DNA of 64,000 bases from Dehalogenimonas sp. THU2 (lineage in GTDB: Bacteria; Chloroflexota; Dehalococcoidia; Dehalococcoidales; Dehalococcoidaceae). This document shows, in pieces, positions 35,995 to 46,642 of this stretch. The notes below the pieces were generated by a model that searched no databases, had not been told where the DNA came from, and saw only the letters and a list, made by a program, of their open reading frames with translations. A program made the position numbers and the translations under genes. The stretch spans positions 1-64,000 of the forward strand of contig NZ_JBDLLU010000002.1 of the NCBI RefSeq assembly GCF_039749495.1, read 5' to 3'. How positions within the stretch are numbered: the stretch's first letter is position 1; each line of letters begins with the position of its first letter.

Positions 35995-38220
35995 TTGGAT
36001 GATAACAGAAGAAAGTCCGCCCTGTTCGATATCCAGTGCCAGAATGACTCTGATAAAGACGATATTCTCACAAACACGCCCACCATCCACACAATTTTGG
36101 ATCAATCTCTATTCGGTGTTGTTTTAGTCTCCAAAAACAAGAGAATAGTTTGGGCTAATATAGCAGCTTGTGAATTGATGGGATTTGAGAATTCCGCGCA
36201 GGTATCTGGCCGATCCTGTACTGATTGTTTCTGCACGGCAGAGCAATACGCCTGCCCGATTTTAGACCTGCATCAGACAATTGACAATAGCGAGCGCATG
36301 TTAAAACAGATTGACGGTAATCTGATCCCAATAATCAAATCCGTTAAAAACATCAATCTTGGTGGGGAAGATCTTCTCCTGGAATTTTTTACCGATATTT
36401 CCAAACAGAAGAGTAACGAGCTCTCTCTCCAGAAAAGCCTCAAACAAACACAAGGAATCCTGGATAATCTCCTCGATGCCTATTTCCAGGCCGATCTCGG
36501 CGGAAAATTCACCATCGTCAGTTCATGCGCGGCAAAGATGTATGGATATGAGAATGAGCAACAGATGATTGGTTTGCCCGCCGAGTCATTGTATGAGAAC
36601 CATGCCGAAAGAGAAGCGTTGATAAAACGCCTGAGATCAGAAGGGCGTATCACTGATTATGTATGCCAGGGGAAAAGGAAAGACAATACCGCTTTCTGGG
36701 TTTCCATGAATATTCAGTTGGTTCGTGATGACGCCGGACAGGTAATCGGCACTGAGAGTATGGTCAGAGATATCTCCGAACGTATAAATGCATCCATTGA
36801 AAATCAACGCCTTCAACAGCAAACATTACTGGAAATGGAACGTTTCAATAAGCTAGCTTTACGCCGCGAGGAACGTATACGGGAACTCAAACAGCAGCTG
36901 AATAACCTGGCAATTGAGTCTGGAAAACCACCGATTTTTTTAAGTTGTGAGACATCTGAGACGGGGGACGAAGAAAATAGAACTCCCTTTGAACCGGTAA
37001 GGGCTGATGTAGAAGAAGTGCACCTGGAAGAACTCCTGGATGTCGTCCGACTTAAAACACTGATCGATAACTACTGCAATTCGATGGGGATCGCCGCGGC
37101 TGTAATCGATCTTAAAGGTCAGGTGCTTGTTGCGTCGCATTGGCAACGGGCTTGCACAGAATTCCATCGTAATAACACCGATAGCCTTAGCAGATGTATA
37201 GAAAGCGACACTGAACTTGCGCTGAACTTGAACCAGGGAAAGGATTTTTCAATCTACAAGTGTAAAAACGGTTTGGTTGATGCCGCATCGCCGATTTATG
37301 TGTTTGATAAACATGTAGCCAATCTCTTCATAGGGCAATTTCTTACCCAACCGCCGGACATGGATTTCTTTGACAGGCAAGCGGAAAAATACGGCTTTGA
37401 TAAGACGGAGTATAGGAAAAGCATCAAGGAAGTACCGGTTGTCGATGAACAAAACCTGAATTCGATAATGGGTTTTTTGACAGGCTTGGCAAAAACCGTA
37501 GCGTCAATTTCGTTTGAGCGAAACAGGGCATTGCAGGCTGAGGCAAGTATTGCTTTAAAAATGGTGGAAATACAGAAACAACACGACGCCGCGATGAGCC
37601 TGGCGGAAGACGAGATCCAAGCTCGCAAAGAAATAGAAACCCTGAAGGAACAACTTGAGTCCCTGGTTAGTCAGCGAACGGCAGAGCTCCATAGCAGTGA
37701 AGAACGCTGTCATCTTTTGCTTCAATCTGCCAGTGAAGGATTTTTCGGCGTAGATACCAACGGACGTATGACCTTCATAAATCAAGCGGCTTTAAAAATG
37801 CTTCGATATGAAGAAAAGGAGTTAATCGGCGCGCCTGTTCATGGTAAAATCCACCATTCTTACAGCGACAACACTCCTTATCCAATCGAATCCTGCGTTA
37901 TGTGCGATTCGTATGCCAAAGGTGTGAAACTAACCCTACAGAAAGATATATTCTGGAATAAAACTGGATCAAATTTTCCGGTCGAATATTCAAGCGACCC
38001 GCTATTTCGTAACAATAGACTGATCGGCGCGGTTGTTGCTTTCAAGGATATAACGGAGCGGCAAAAGGTTGAAAATAAACTCACGGAGAAAATGCAGGAG
38101 CTTGAGAGATTTAACCGCCTCACTGTTGAGAGAGAAAAAAAGATGATTGAATTGAAAAACGAGATCAATACACTCTTGACGAACAGCGGCCTGGATCCCA
38201 AATACAAGATAGTCGTATAA
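35995..38220 (+). CDS. PAS-PAS-PocR-PAS sensor protein without a kinase domain
   Basis: 741 residues from a TTG start (AAGGTG upstream). Two PAS domains (about 30-130 and 145-265) are followed by a coiled coil, a PocR ligand-binding domain (about 350-510, with the Cys-containing segments typical of that fold), a second coiled coil and a third PAS (about 570-690). The protein ends in a coil with the IELKNEINTLL / GLDPKYK motif usually found in front of kinases, but no HisKA or HATPase follows. PocR domains sense small organic ligands. It is the first gene of a five-gene operon and must act through a partner, most likely the hybrid kinase two genes downstream. Confidence 0.88.
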   Translation: MDDNRRKSALFDIQCQNDSDKDDILTNTPTIHTILDQSLFGVVLVSKNKRIVWANIAACELMGFENSAQVSGRSCTDCFCTAEQYACPILDLHQTIDNSERMLKQIDGNLIPIIKSVKNINLGGEDLLLEFFTDISKQKSNELSLQKSLKQTQGILDNLLDAYFQADLGGKFTIVSSCAAKMYGYENEQQMIGLPAESLYENHAEREALIKRLRSEGRITDYVCQGKRKDNTAFWVSMNIQLVRDDAGQVIGTESMVRDISERINASIENQRLQQQTLLEMERFNKLALRREERIRELKQQLNNLAIESGKPPIFLSCETSETGDEENRTPFEPVRADVEEVHLEELLDVVRLKTLIDNYCNSMGIAAAVIDLKGQVLVASHWQRACTEFHRNNTDSLSRCIESDTELALNLNQGKDFSIYKCKNGLVDAASPIYVFDKHVANLFIGQFLTQPPDMDFFDRQAEKYGFDKTEYRKSIKEVPVVDEQNLNSIMGFLTGLAKTVASISFERNRALQAEASIALKMVEIQKQHDAAMSLAEDEIQARKEIETLKEQLESLVSQRTAELHSSEERCHLLLQSASEGFFGVDTNGRMTFINQAALKMLRYEEKELIGAPVHGKIHHSYSDNTPYPIESCVMCDSYAKGVKLTLQKDIFWNKTGSNFPVEYSSDPLFRNNRLIGAVVAFKDITERQKVENKLTEKMQELERFNRLTVEREKKMIELKNEINTLLTNSGLDPKYKIVV

Positions 38221-38248
38221 AAACAAAATCGGAATATTGGAGGGAATA

Positions 38249-38776
38249 ATGTTTAAAGAACCACGGGCGGAATCTTTATTTGACTGGAGTATGCTGGGAG
38301 ATATTGAATTGGGTCGGCCCAATCTTGGTCCCGGTACTGTAGTTGCGGTGTATCGCCTGATGCAATTTACATTGCGGGATGCCTTAATACAGGAATTCGG
38401 CGTTGAGGCGGCGGAACGAATATTTTATAAAGCCGGAGAAAAAGCCGGACAGGAGCTGTTCAAAAATCTCATCAACGAAAAATCCGATTTCACTCTGTTT
38501 ATCCAGGAACTGGAAGAATTGCTGACTAAATTGAAAATCGGAATATTAAGAATTGAGAAATCAGATCTGGACAAGCTGGAATTCACGCTCACAGTGGCCG
38601 AGGATCTGGATTGCTCCGGACTGCCCATTAGCGACGAAACCATTTGCACTTATGATGAGGGATTCATCGCCGGATTGTTGAAAGAGTTCACCGGGAAGGA
38701 TTTCAACGTCAAGGAAGTCGATTGCTGGTGTTCAGGTGATCGGGTATGCCGATTTGAAGTAAAACCAGTAGCTTAG
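38249..38776 (+). CDS. V4R (4-vinyl reductase) domain protein
   Basis: 175 residues from the ATG at 38249, behind GGAGGG. The whole protein is one V4R domain: an N-terminal LGPGTVVAVYRLMQFTLRDAL segment, GVEAAERIFYKAGEKAGQ, a central beta region and the C-terminal Cys-rich closure VDCWCSGDRVCRFEV. V4R domains bind hydrophobic small molecules in regulators and are part of bacteriochlorophyll and corrinoid-related systems. Located between the PocR sensor and the hybrid kinase (three bases before it), it is probably a ligand-sensing input. Confidence 0.88.
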   Translation: MFKEPRAESLFDWSMLGDIELGRPNLGPGTVVAVYRLMQFTLRDALIQEFGVEAAERIFYKAGEKAGQELFKNLINEKSDFTLFIQELEELLTKLKIGILRIEKSDLDKLEFTLTVAEDLDCSGLPISDETICTYDEGFIAGLLKEFTGKDFNVKEVDCWCSGDRVCRFEVKPVA

Positions 38777-38779
38777 GAC

Positions 38780-41548
38780 TTGTATACAATGCTCCAAGTT
38801 AAAAAAAACGATCTGGACAAACTAACGGAAGCTTTTTACCTGATATTGAATGGTAAAAAGCCCGAGTTAGTCGATTGTGGAAAAGAGTATGAAGGCAATG
38901 AATTTGGTCAGTTGCTGGAATATTTCAATCGATTCGTTACAGAATACAATGAAGCGACTGGGTTCGTTTTTGAGTTGGGGAGGGGTGAAATCGACAAAGC
39001 TGTACCTAAGGGTAAACTTGTCATCCTGCATTCGCTCAAAAGTCTCCATGCCAATTTGAGAAACCTGACCTGGGTCACCGAAAAGATAGCGGCCGGTGAC
39101 TTTTCTCAAAGGATCGACTTCATGGGGGACTTTTCCAAGGCCTTTAATAGTATGACCGACCAGTTGCGGTGTTCCTTTGACTCGAATAAAAAAGCAACTG
39201 AGGATCTCCAAAGCCAGATAGAAGAATTGAGTGAAACCCGGAAAGCTATGCTGAACATTCTGGAGGACCTGGATGAGGCCAGACAGCAGGCTGATACCGC
39301 CGCTAGAGCGAAAGCTGATTTCCTGGCTAATATGAGCCATGAAATCAGGACACCTATGAACGCAATTATTGGTTTTTCCAATCTCGCCATGAAGCTGGAG
39401 ATGGACAAACGCCAGCGAGACTATATATCCAAGATCCGCCAGTCAGGACAACACCTGCTTGAAATAATTAACGATATTCTGGATTTTTCAAAGATCGAAG
39501 CCGGTAAATTTTCAATAGAAAAAACCGAATTCAAATTGGATGATGTCCTCCAAAATGTTTCAAACCTCGTAGCCGACAAAGCGATGTCGAAAAACATCGA
39601 ACTAATAATCCAGATTGAAAGGGATACCCCTCGCGTCCTGATAGGTGACCAATTACGGATAGGCCAGATAATAATAAATTATGCCAACAATGCGGTTAAA
39701 TTCACCGAACAGGGCGAAATCCTCATCTCAGTCCGGGTACAAGAAAATCTCGGCCAAGAGGCGATATTGCGATTTAGCGTCAAAGACACCGGGATCGGAC
39801 TGACCCCTGATCAACAAAAAAAGCTTTTCCAATCGTTCCAACAGGCTGATACTTCTACTTCCAGAAAGTTTGGCGGCACCGGCCTCGGGCTGGCGATATC
39901 TAAAAAGCTGGCGAACCTCATGGGCGGCGAGGTGGGTGTCGAAAGCGAATTTGGCAAAGGCAGTACATTTTGGTTTACCGCCAAACTTGGTAAGGGAACC
40001 GAAAGCAAAAAATGTTTCTGTGTGGCCCCTGAACTCAAGGGGAAAAAGGTGCTTGTGGTCGATGACAATGAAATGTGCCGCAAGGTGCTGAGAGAAATGT
40101 TGGCCAGTATGGAACTGAAAGTAAGTGAAGTCTCTTCCGGAAACAAGGCTTTGGATGAAGTGCGGAGCGCGATCAAAAGTGGTCATCCTTTCGATGTTAT
40201 CCTGATCGATTGGCAAATGCCCGGAATGGATGGCATCGAGACAGCCGGAACACTCCGGAACATGTTTCCGGATACCAAACATCACATGGCTTTGATAACG
40301 GCGTATGGCCGGGAGGAAGTCTTTCGGGAAGCGAAAGAAACAGGATTGGACGACGTCCTAATCAAACCGATCAGTCAGTCCATGCTATTTGATACCATAA
40401 TTCAAATGTTTGGATATACACAGGAAGCTTCCCTCAAAAAACACGAAGCCGATCCTGAAGATGGAAATCTTCAGGATCGGCTGGCACCCTTGAAAGGCGC
40501 GAAAATTCTTCTGGTTGAGGATAACGTTTTTAATCAGGAACTGGCAACAGAACTCCTTTGTGACGCCGGATTTCTGGTTGATATCGCGGAAAATGGACGG
40601 CAAGCCCTGAACCAGATTGAGAAAAACCAATATGACATAGTGCTCATGGACATGCAGATGCCGGTGATGGACGGCATCACGGCTACCCGTGAAATACGAA
40701 ATAACCCGAAGTTCAAAGATCTCCCGATCATCGCTATGACTGCCAATGTTATGCAAAGTGATATCGACAGGTGCTACGAATGTGGGATGAACGATCATAT
40801 TGCCAAACCTATCGACACCAGCGACCTGATGAGTAAGTTGATCCAATGGGTTGGCAGCGTAGATTACAAGTGTCCCATTACAATAAATCCCGCTATCCAG
40901 TTCCCAAAAGAAACCGATCAGGTCAGCCAGGCTACGAGGGAAATACCTGTTGTCTGTGGGCTGGACACACAAGGGGCTCTTGACCGGATGATGGGTAACA
41001 AGTCCTTGTACCTGAAGATGTTAAACAAATATATTGAAAGTCAGGCCGATGTCGTATCGAATATCCGCACGAGTCTGGATGCGAAAGACTTCGAAACCGC
41101 TGAAAGGATAGCTCATACCGCCAAAGGAGTCAGCGGCAACATCGGAGCTTCCGGAATACAGGAACTTGCTGGACAACTGGAAAGTCACATCAAAAACCGA
41201 GCCCCACTGGAAACGATAGAGGAAGTATTCGTATCGTTCTCGTTTACTCAGTCGGAGCTGTTGAACAATCTCAGGGAAAAGCTGCGACGATCCGATGGGG
41301 AAGTTGAGAAAGTAGAATCGGTAGAATTTGACCGTGAACACACTCTGGGAGTTCGCCGAGAACTGTTAAGCCTGTTGGAAGAAAGTGACAGTGAGGCCGC
41401 CGAGCTGTTTGAACAAGAACGAGGACCTTTACGCGCACTATTTGGCGATGAGCATTATCGAGCTATCGAGAACAGCATTAAGAATTATGATTTTGAAAGT
41501 GCCGTCACGTCGATAAGGGAACAAATGAATAAACCGGATAATAAATAA
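38780..41548 (+). CDS. soluble hybrid histidine kinase with two receivers and Hpt
   Basis: 922 residues from TTG at 38780 (an ATG three codons later is equally possible). The N-terminal 135 residues have no membrane helix and end in a HAMP-like segment ([20 protein letters not shown]). HisKA with His187 (NMSHEIRTP), HATPase, receiver 1 (Asp477), receiver 2 (Asp624) and Hpt (His779) follow. The absence of its own sensory domain fits with reception from the PocR and V4R proteins encoded just upstream. The Hpt part shares 491 almost identical bases with the kinase at 30579-35444. Confidence 0.9.
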   Translation: MYTMLQVKKNDLDKLTEAFYLILNGKKPELVDCGKEYEGNEFGQLLEYFNRFVTEYNEATGFVFELGRGEIDKAVPKGKLVILHSLKSLHANLRNLTWVTEKIAAGDFSQRIDFMGDFSKAFNSMTDQLRCSFDSNKKATEDLQSQIEELSETRKAMLNILEDLDEARQQADTAARAKADFLANMSHEIRTPMNAIIGFSNLAMKLEMDKRQRDYISKIRQSGQHLLEIINDILDFSKIEAGKFSIEKTEFKLDDVLQNVSNLVADKAMSKNIELIIQIERDTPRVLIGDQLRIGQIIINYANNAVKFTEQGEILISVRVQENLGQEAILRFSVKDTGIGLTPDQQKKLFQSFQQADTSTSRKFGGTGLGLAISKKLANLMGGEVGVESEFGKGSTFWFTAKLGKGTESKKCFCVAPELKGKKVLVVDDNEMCRKVLREMLASMELKVSEVSSGNKALDEVRSAIKSGHPFDVILIDWQMPGMDGIETAGTLRNMFPDTKHHMALITAYGREEVFREAKETGLDDVLIKPISQSMLFDTIIQMFGYTQEASLKKHEADPEDGNLQDRLAPLKGAKILLVEDNVFNQELATELLCDAGFLVDIAENGRQALNQIEKNQYDIVLMDMQMPVMDGITATREIRNNPKFKDLPIIAMTANVMQSDIDRCYECGMNDHIAKPIDTSDLMSKLIQWVGSVDYKCPITINPAIQFPKETDQVSQATREIPVVCGLDTQGALDRMMGNKSLYLKMLNKYIESQADVVSNIRTSLDAKDFETAERIAHTAKGVSGNIGASGIQELAGQLESHIKNRAPLETIEEVFVSFSFTQSELLNNLREKLRRSDGEVEKVESVEFDREHTLGVRRELLSLLEESDSEAAELFEQERGPLRALFGDEHYRAIENSIKNYDFESAVTSIREQMNKPDNK
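41050..41540. repeat. near-identical Hpt segment, copy 2
   Basis: Partner of 34952-35442 in direct orientation, about 6.1 kb apart. The sharp start of identity inside the coding region suggests gene conversion. Confidence 0.9.
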
Positions 41549-41559
41549 CAGGAGTCCAC

Positions 41560-41949
41560 ATGAGTAATAAACCGATTGCTTCAAAACCACTGGTCCTGGT
41601 CGTCGATGATTCCCCGGATGTGATCAGCCTGGTATGCGGCTTACTCCGTGACAGCTACACTCTCAAAATCGCCACAAATGGCAAAAGCGCATTAAAGGTG
41701 ATCGAATCAGGAGTGATCCCTGACTTAATACTGTTGGATATTATGATGCCTCAAATGGACGGATACGCGACCTTGAATGCCATTAAGCAATTACCTGAGA
41801 CTAATAGTATCCCGGTGATAATGCTGACAGCGGAAGGTTATCTGTTGAATAAAACTCTCGCCTTTAATATGGGGGCAGTCGACTACATCACTAAACCAGT
41901 AAATGCCAGCGATCTGATCTCACGAGTGGCTGCGGCTCTGGGTAAATAA
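41560..41949 (+). CDS. single-domain response regulator
   Basis: 129 residues forming one receiver: acidic pair VVDDSPD near residue 15-20, phospho-acceptor Asp60 in LILLDIMMPQMDG, Thr/Ser switch in MLTAEG and Lys in YITKPVN. No output domain. It lies 11 bases after the hybrid kinase and could shuttle phosphoryl groups from its Hpt to another protein. Confidence 0.92.
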   Translation: MSNKPIASKPLVLVVDDSPDVISLVCGLLRDSYTLKIATNGKSALKVIESGVIPDLILLDIMMPQMDGYATLNAIKQLPETNSIPVIMLTAEGYLLNKTLAFNMGAVDYITKPVNASDLISRVAAALGK

Positions 41950-41977
41950 ATCGACATTCGCCGGATTAAGGTGAGTT

Positions 41978-43084
41978 ATGAATAGAGATGCCCGACTGGT
42001 GGAGAAACCGACGGTTCTTGTCGTGGATGACACTCCTGATAATCTAGTCCTTATGACAGATCTGTTGAAGGACAAATACACGGTAAAGATAGCAAACAAT
42101 GGGGAACGGGCTGTCAGGATCGCCTCAACAGGCACAGTCCCGGATATCATTCTGCTTGATGTGATGATGCCTGTAATGGATGGGTATGAGGCTTGCCGGC
42201 AACTGAAATCCAAACCGGAGACCAAAGATATCCCGGTGATTTTCCTAACAGCCAAGTCCGAGATTGCGGACGAAATCAAGGGCTTCGAACTGGGGGCGGT
42301 GGACTATATCACCAAACCCATCAGCCCTCCGATCCTGAAGGCCCGTCTGCAAACTCACCTGGAACTCAAGAATTTCAGAGACTTCTTGAAAGATAAAAAC
42401 GCTTTGCTTGAAAAGGAAGTTCAGGAACGAACCAGAGATGTCGTCGCTATCCAGGAAGCAACGGTGCTGGCGCTAACATCACTCGCCGAAACCCGGGACA
42501 ACGAGACCGGTAATCACATCATACGTACTCAACGTTATGTAGAAGTTCTTGCCAGGGCACTCAAAGATCACCCCAAATTCAACAATGTTCTAAACGATGA
42601 CCAGTCTATTAGTTTGATCGTCAAATCAGCTCCGCTCCACGATATCGGCAAGGTAGGCATACCTGACAATATTTTATTAAAAAAGGACCGTCTTACAGAA
42701 GCGGAATTCAATCTCATGAAAACCCATACAATACTGGGACGAAACGCTATTTTATCAGCTGAAGAACGCCTTGGTGTGACAATGCCGTTCTTGAATTTTG
42801 CCCGTGAAATAACGTATTGCCATCATGAAAGGTGGGATGGAACAGGATATCCGAATGGGTTAGCCGGCGAAGATATCCCGGTTTCCGGCCGTCTAATGGC
42901 AATTGCTGATGTTTATGACGCTCTAATCAGCAGACGGGTGTATAAAGAAGGTTTGTCTCACGAAAAAGCTGTCGAGATCATTCTTGAAGGGAATGGGAGT
43001 CATTTCGATCCTGATATGATTAATGCTTTCGCTGGTATCACATCAGAATTCCTTCAAATCAGCACAGAAGTTGCCGACACTTAA
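41978..43084 (+). CDS. response regulator with HD-GYP phosphodiesterase domain
   Basis: 368 residues. A receiver (Asp61 in IILLDVMMPVMDG) is joined by a short coiled coil to an HD-GYP domain: HDIGKVGIPD holds the metal-binding HD pair (about residue 221) and HHERWDGTGYPNGL holds the GYP signature (about 287). HD-GYP enzymes hydrolyse cyclic di-GMP. It is the last gene of the signalling operon, making c-di-GMP turnover the probable output. Confidence 0.93.
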   Translation: MNRDARLVEKPTVLVVDDTPDNLVLMTDLLKDKYTVKIANNGERAVRIASTGTVPDIILLDVMMPVMDGYEACRQLKSKPETKDIPVIFLTAKSEIADEIKGFELGAVDYITKPISPPILKARLQTHLELKNFRDFLKDKNALLEKEVQERTRDVVAIQEATVLALTSLAETRDNETGNHIIRTQRYVEVLARALKDHPKFNNVLNDDQSISLIVKSAPLHDIGKVGIPDNILLKKDRLTEAEFNLMKTHTILGRNAILSAEERLGVTMPFLNFAREITYCHHERWDGTGYPNGLAGEDIPVSGRLMAIADVYDALISRRVYKEGLSHEKAVEIILEGNGSHFDPDMINAFAGITSEFLQISTEVADT

Positions 43085-43114
43085 CAATACTGCTCTTCAA
43101 AATCAGCAACGCCC

Positions 43115-43166
43115 CTAATACCGCCCCGCCCCACCCAGTTTCTCAGCCCAAATACCCTCCAGCGTC
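43115..43166 (-). pseudogene. 3' fragment of the GIY-YIG family gene (copy B)
   Basis: 52 bases encoding TLEGIWAEKLGGAGRY and a stop, matching the last codons of the gene at 47503-47841 with several differences. It is in the same orientation as copies A and C. The rest of the gap 43085-43229 holds no gene. Confidence 0.8.
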
Positions 43167-43229
43167 CACTTATTCATTCGTCAGGGTGTATATGCAAGAC
43201 TTAGGAAAATTTTGCTCGGTATGTGGGTT

Positions 43230-44167
43230 TTACTGAAGTGATTCGACCAGTTGGTCCAATGTCAAATTCTTGGTGATATAACAGCGATAAGCGCTAACCT
43301 GATCGATTCCCCCGGATTGATTAAGGCACCCGCCGGCGCAATGGTAACGACAGAAGCAGTCCCGGCATTCACTGAGGCTATCGATGTTTCTTGATCTCAG
43401 AATAGATTGTGTTTCAGTGTTGAAAATAAAGTGTCCCGTGTCGTTATCATAGCTACCATGGAAAAACAGTCCGGACTGAGGGTCCTGCGGGTTGGTTCTC
43501 ATATAACAGGCAGTGACCATCCCGGCCGGAGTTACGTTAAAGGCGGGATCGGTGGCGTAACAATAGCTTTTTCGAATGGACCCACCGCGAGCACTGCTGA
43601 ACTCGATTCTAAGACCATATTCCTGACCCAACTTCTTTACTGATCTGAATGCCACCAGGAAACGGTCGGCATCCAGGATATCAAGCCCCTCTCCCCTACC
43701 ATTTTGATAAAATGGCTCAAGGTAAATCGCCTCAAAACCTGCTCGACCGGCCAGAACGTTTATTATGCCGGGAAAGTATTGAAGGCTGTCTGCGGTAACC
43801 GTGGATAATATCCAATACTTTTTGCCGATTTTATCGAGATAATCAAACGTTCTCAGGACGTCTTCGTAACTTCCCTGTCCGTTACGCTTCGGTCTGTGTT
43901 TGTCATGAATTTCTTTTGGGCCGTCCCAGGAGATGCAGAACTCATCCACATGTTCAGCCAGCCAGCCTAATCGTTGTTGTGAGAAAACTCCGTTAGTGGT
44001 AATGCCGATGTACTTTTCAATGCCTTCCAGTTTTACTCTGGATTCGAAGTACTCGACGGTTGTCTGTACCATAGACCAGGCACAGGTCGGTTCGCCGCCG
44101 CCATGGAACTGCAGATGGGCCATGGAATGACCTTCGGAGGCATTTTTGATGATAAAATCTATTGCAG
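43230..44167 (-). pseudogene. radical SAM/SPASM protein, 3' part (interrupted by IS21-family element)
   Basis: Holds codons 135-444 of a 444-residue protein: AIDFIIKN, FHGGGEPT of the radical SAM barrel, ITTNGVFS, CISWDGPKEIHDKHRP, and a C-terminal SPASM domain with the Cys series YCYAT, ACYM, CRDCFCRYHCAGGC and RCY, ligands for auxiliary 4Fe-4S clusters. It lacks the N-terminal CxxxCxxC that binds the SAM cluster, which is on the other side of the insertion at 46829-47230. Joining at the duplicated target (44162 after 46829) restores an open frame reading ARAAIDFII. SPASM proteins of this sort modify ribosomally made peptides or activate sulfatases. Confidence 0.88.
44163..44167. repeat. target-site duplication of the IS element
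   Basis: tgcag here and at 46829-46833 flank the element exactly; one copy belongs to the original gene. Confidence 0.85.
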
Positions 44168-44304
44168 TGCGGATTTCGGTGAAGTTGGCCACCCATTTCG
44201 CTCCAAATTGGCCACGAGCACGGTGAAATTGGCCGGGTGGATCTGAGGGCGGGCGACGCTGGGATCGGTGGTTAGTTTAGCTTATGCGGAACAAAGTTTT
44301 CAAT

Positions 44305-45078
44305 TCACTGCTTTCCTCCTCTCTCCGCGGATGATTCTGCATGGTTAGCGGCCTCCTGCCTACGGCGCATGGAATCGCCCTTGAGAGTAAGCCGGTAAGC
44401 ATTGTGCAGCAGCCTGTCGCAGATGGCGTCGGCCATGGTGGGATCGCCGATCGCCGGGTGCCAGTCAGAGACAGGACATTGGCTGGCCACGACGGTGGCG
44501 CCGGCGTCGTAGCGGGCTTCGATGATTTCCAGCAGGTCGCGGCGCTCAGAGTCCACCAGAGAAGTGAGCAGAAAATCATCGACGATGAGCAGTTGCACCC
44601 TCGATAGCTTGTCCAGCAGCCTGAGGTGGGAGCCGTCGCCTCGCGCCTGTTGAAGGCTCTCGAAAAGCCTTGGCGCCCGGGTGTAAAACACGGTGTAACC
44701 GGCTCTAGCGGCTGAGTTACCCAAGGCGCAGGCGATGAAAGACTTGCCGACACCGGTCGGCCCGGTGACCATCACATTTCGGCGGGCATCCAGCCATTGG
44801 GTGGTCGCCAGGTCCAGCATCACCTGCTTGGAGAGGCCCCTGGTGTGGGTGTAGTCGATATCTTCCAGTGTCGCCGGCTGCCGCAGTTTGGCATTCTTTA
44901 AAAGGCGCGTCAGACGCTGGTTATCGCGATAGGTCTGTTCGTCCTGGATCAAGAGGCCGACGAAGTCGGCGTGAGAGAGTTCGGCATGAGCGGTCCCGGC
45001 CAGGCGCTCACTCAGTCCCCTGGCCATGCCGAAAAGCTTGAGCGAGTTCATGATGGCGATGGTTTGTTCGTTGAGCAT
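44305..45078 (-). CDS. istB: IS21-family helper ATPase IstB
   Basis: 257 residues from the ATG at 45078 (MLNEQTIAIM), 13 bases after istA ends; the longer frame runs back into istA. The AAA+ core is complete: Walker A GPTGVGKSFIACAL near 105, Walker B LLIVDDFLLT near 165, and the DnaC-like C-terminus. IstB oligomerises on DNA and directs target choice for IstA. Confidence 0.93.
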   Translation of the reverse strand: MLNEQTIAIMNSLKLFGMARGLSERLAGTAHAELSHADFVGLLIQDEQTYRDNQRLTRLLKNAKLRQPATLEDIDYTHTRGLSKQVMLDLATTQWLDARRNVMVTGPTGVGKSFIACALGNSAARAGYTVFYTRAPRLFESLQQARGDGSHLRLLDKLSRVQLLIVDDFLLTSLVDSERRDLLEIIEARYDAGATVVASQCPVSDWHPAIGDPTMADAICDRLLHNAYRLTLKGDSMRRRQEAANHAESSAERGGKQ

Positions 45079-45091
45079 GAGTGCTTCCCTT

Positions 45092-46642
45092 CTAGTTGTA
45101 GAATTCGGGTCCCCTGATGTTGTCGTGAAGCGGTAAAGTCGCATGCCGCCGTTCCAGCTTCGGCTCCGATCGGGAGTCCAGTCCCGAAGCCAAGATGGAG
45201 CATACCGACCTGTAGGTGCAGGTGTTGTATTCAAGCGCTCTTCTCGCCGCGGCTTCGACGCGGGATGGCTCATACTGCCGGGTCAGTCTCATGATGCCCA
45301 TGCAGGCGCGATAAGACTGCTCGGGGTAGGTGCGGGACAAGAGTATCTTCTCCACCAGTTGGGCGGTGGCCGCCCCGGTCTTGCCTGCCCACTGGATGAA
45401 GCGCGACGGGCTCCACTCGGCATACTGGCGGTGCGACGGCGGCATGTGATCTCTTAGCGTTGAAGGCTGGCCCCGGACACAAGAGCGGGCATGTGCGGCT
45501 ACTCGTTCGCCCTTATGCAGCACCTCGATGGTGCTTACCGTCAGCCGGACGTCCAGTCTTTCACGCAGCAATTGGAAAGGCACGCTATAGAAGTGCCCGT
45601 CCACCTCGATATGGTAGTCGATGTTCACCCTGGCCTTGCGCCATTCGGCGTACTCGTAGGCTTTCGGCGGTAGAGGCAGGGCACTCGGCCGGTCGAGTGC
45701 TTCGAAGAGTTCATTTCGTGACTTCCCCATCCGGCGCATGGTGCGGGCGTTGATTCGCTCCAGGCACTCGCGGATGGCGGAGTTGAGCTCGGAGAGGCTG
45801 TAGAAGGTGCGTTCCCTTAGCACCGCCAGTATCCAGCGCTGGGCTACCAGCACGCCGCCTTCCACCTTGGCCTTGTCTCGAGGACTCCGCGGGCGCGCCG
45901 GCAGGACGGCGCAGCCGTAGTGCTCGGCCATCTCGGCGTAGGTCGGGTTAATCTCCGGCTCGTAGAAGCAGGCTTTGCTGACGCCGCTCTTGAGATTGTC
46001 CGGTACCAGCATCCGGGGCACACAGCCGAAAAACTCGAAAGCGCGCACGTGGGATCCGATCCAATTCGGTAGCGTCTGGCTGAGCGTTGCCTCGGCGTAG
46101 GTGTGGTTGGAGGCGCCCCAGACGGCGACGAAGAGCTGGGTGGGGAGGAGTTCGCCGGTGGCCAGGTCGACGACGGAGTGGCCGCTTGAGTAGTCGATGA
46201 ACAGCTTCTCTCCGGCCCGGTGCTCCTGGCGCATGCAGAAATCGAGCTTGCCGCGCCAGCGGCGATAGTACTCGCAGAATTGGGTGTACTGGTAGCCGTC
46301 ACTGTGCTTTTCTTTGTATTCCAGCCATAGCTGGATCAGCGTCAGATTGACGTTCTTGTAGCCACGCAGTTGGTTATAGATGTACTCGCAGTCCGGCGGC
46401 GGCCGCGCCGCCGCAGACGCCGGGACAATGACCGGGAAAAGCCGAGCCTGGATCTCGGTCTCAGTGATCTCGGCCGCCCCAGCCCAATCCAGACCGGCGA
46501 CGGTGGCGCGCCTGAGATAGTTCCCTACTGTGCTTCGGGTGACGTTGCAGCTGCGGGCGATCTCGCGTTCGCTGAGACCGCACACATATCTTAAACGCAG
46601 GACTTCTTTTATCTTACGCATGGGCAACCTCTTGTTCGGCAT
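45092..46642 (-). CDS. istA: IS21-family transposase IstA
   Basis: 516 residues. An N-terminal helix-turn-helix (LSEREIARSCNVTRSTVGNYL, about 18-38) is followed by an RNase H-fold integrase core with the first Asp in LFIDYSSGHSVVD (about 149), the second in LVPDNLKSGV (about 211) and Glu in DKAKVEGGV (about 247), then the Mu-transposase C-terminal beta domain (about 320-380). The DDE triad is intact. Confidence 0.94.
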   Translation of the reverse strand: MPNKRLPMRKIKEVLRLRYVCGLSEREIARSCNVTRSTVGNYLRRATVAGLDWAGAAEITETEIQARLFPVIVPASAAARPPPDCEYIYNQLRGYKNVNLTLIQLWLEYKEKHSDGYQYTQFCEYYRRWRGKLDFCMRQEHRAGEKLFIDYSSGHSVVDLATGELLPTQLFVAVWGASNHTYAEATLSQTLPNWIGSHVRAFEFFGCVPRMLVPDNLKSGVSKACFYEPEINPTYAEMAEHYGCAVLPARPRSPRDKAKVEGGVLVAQRWILAVLRERTFYSLSELNSAIRECLERINARTMRRMGKSRNELFEALDRPSALPLPPKAYEYAEWRKARVNIDYHIEVDGHFYSVPFQLLRERLDVRLTVSTIEVLHKGERVAAHARSCVRGQPSTLRDHMPPSHRQYAEWSPSRFIQWAGKTGAATAQLVEKILLSRTYPEQSYRACMGIMRLTRQYEPSRVEAAARRALEYNTCTYRSVCSILASGLDSRSEPKLERRHATLPLHDNIRGPEFYN

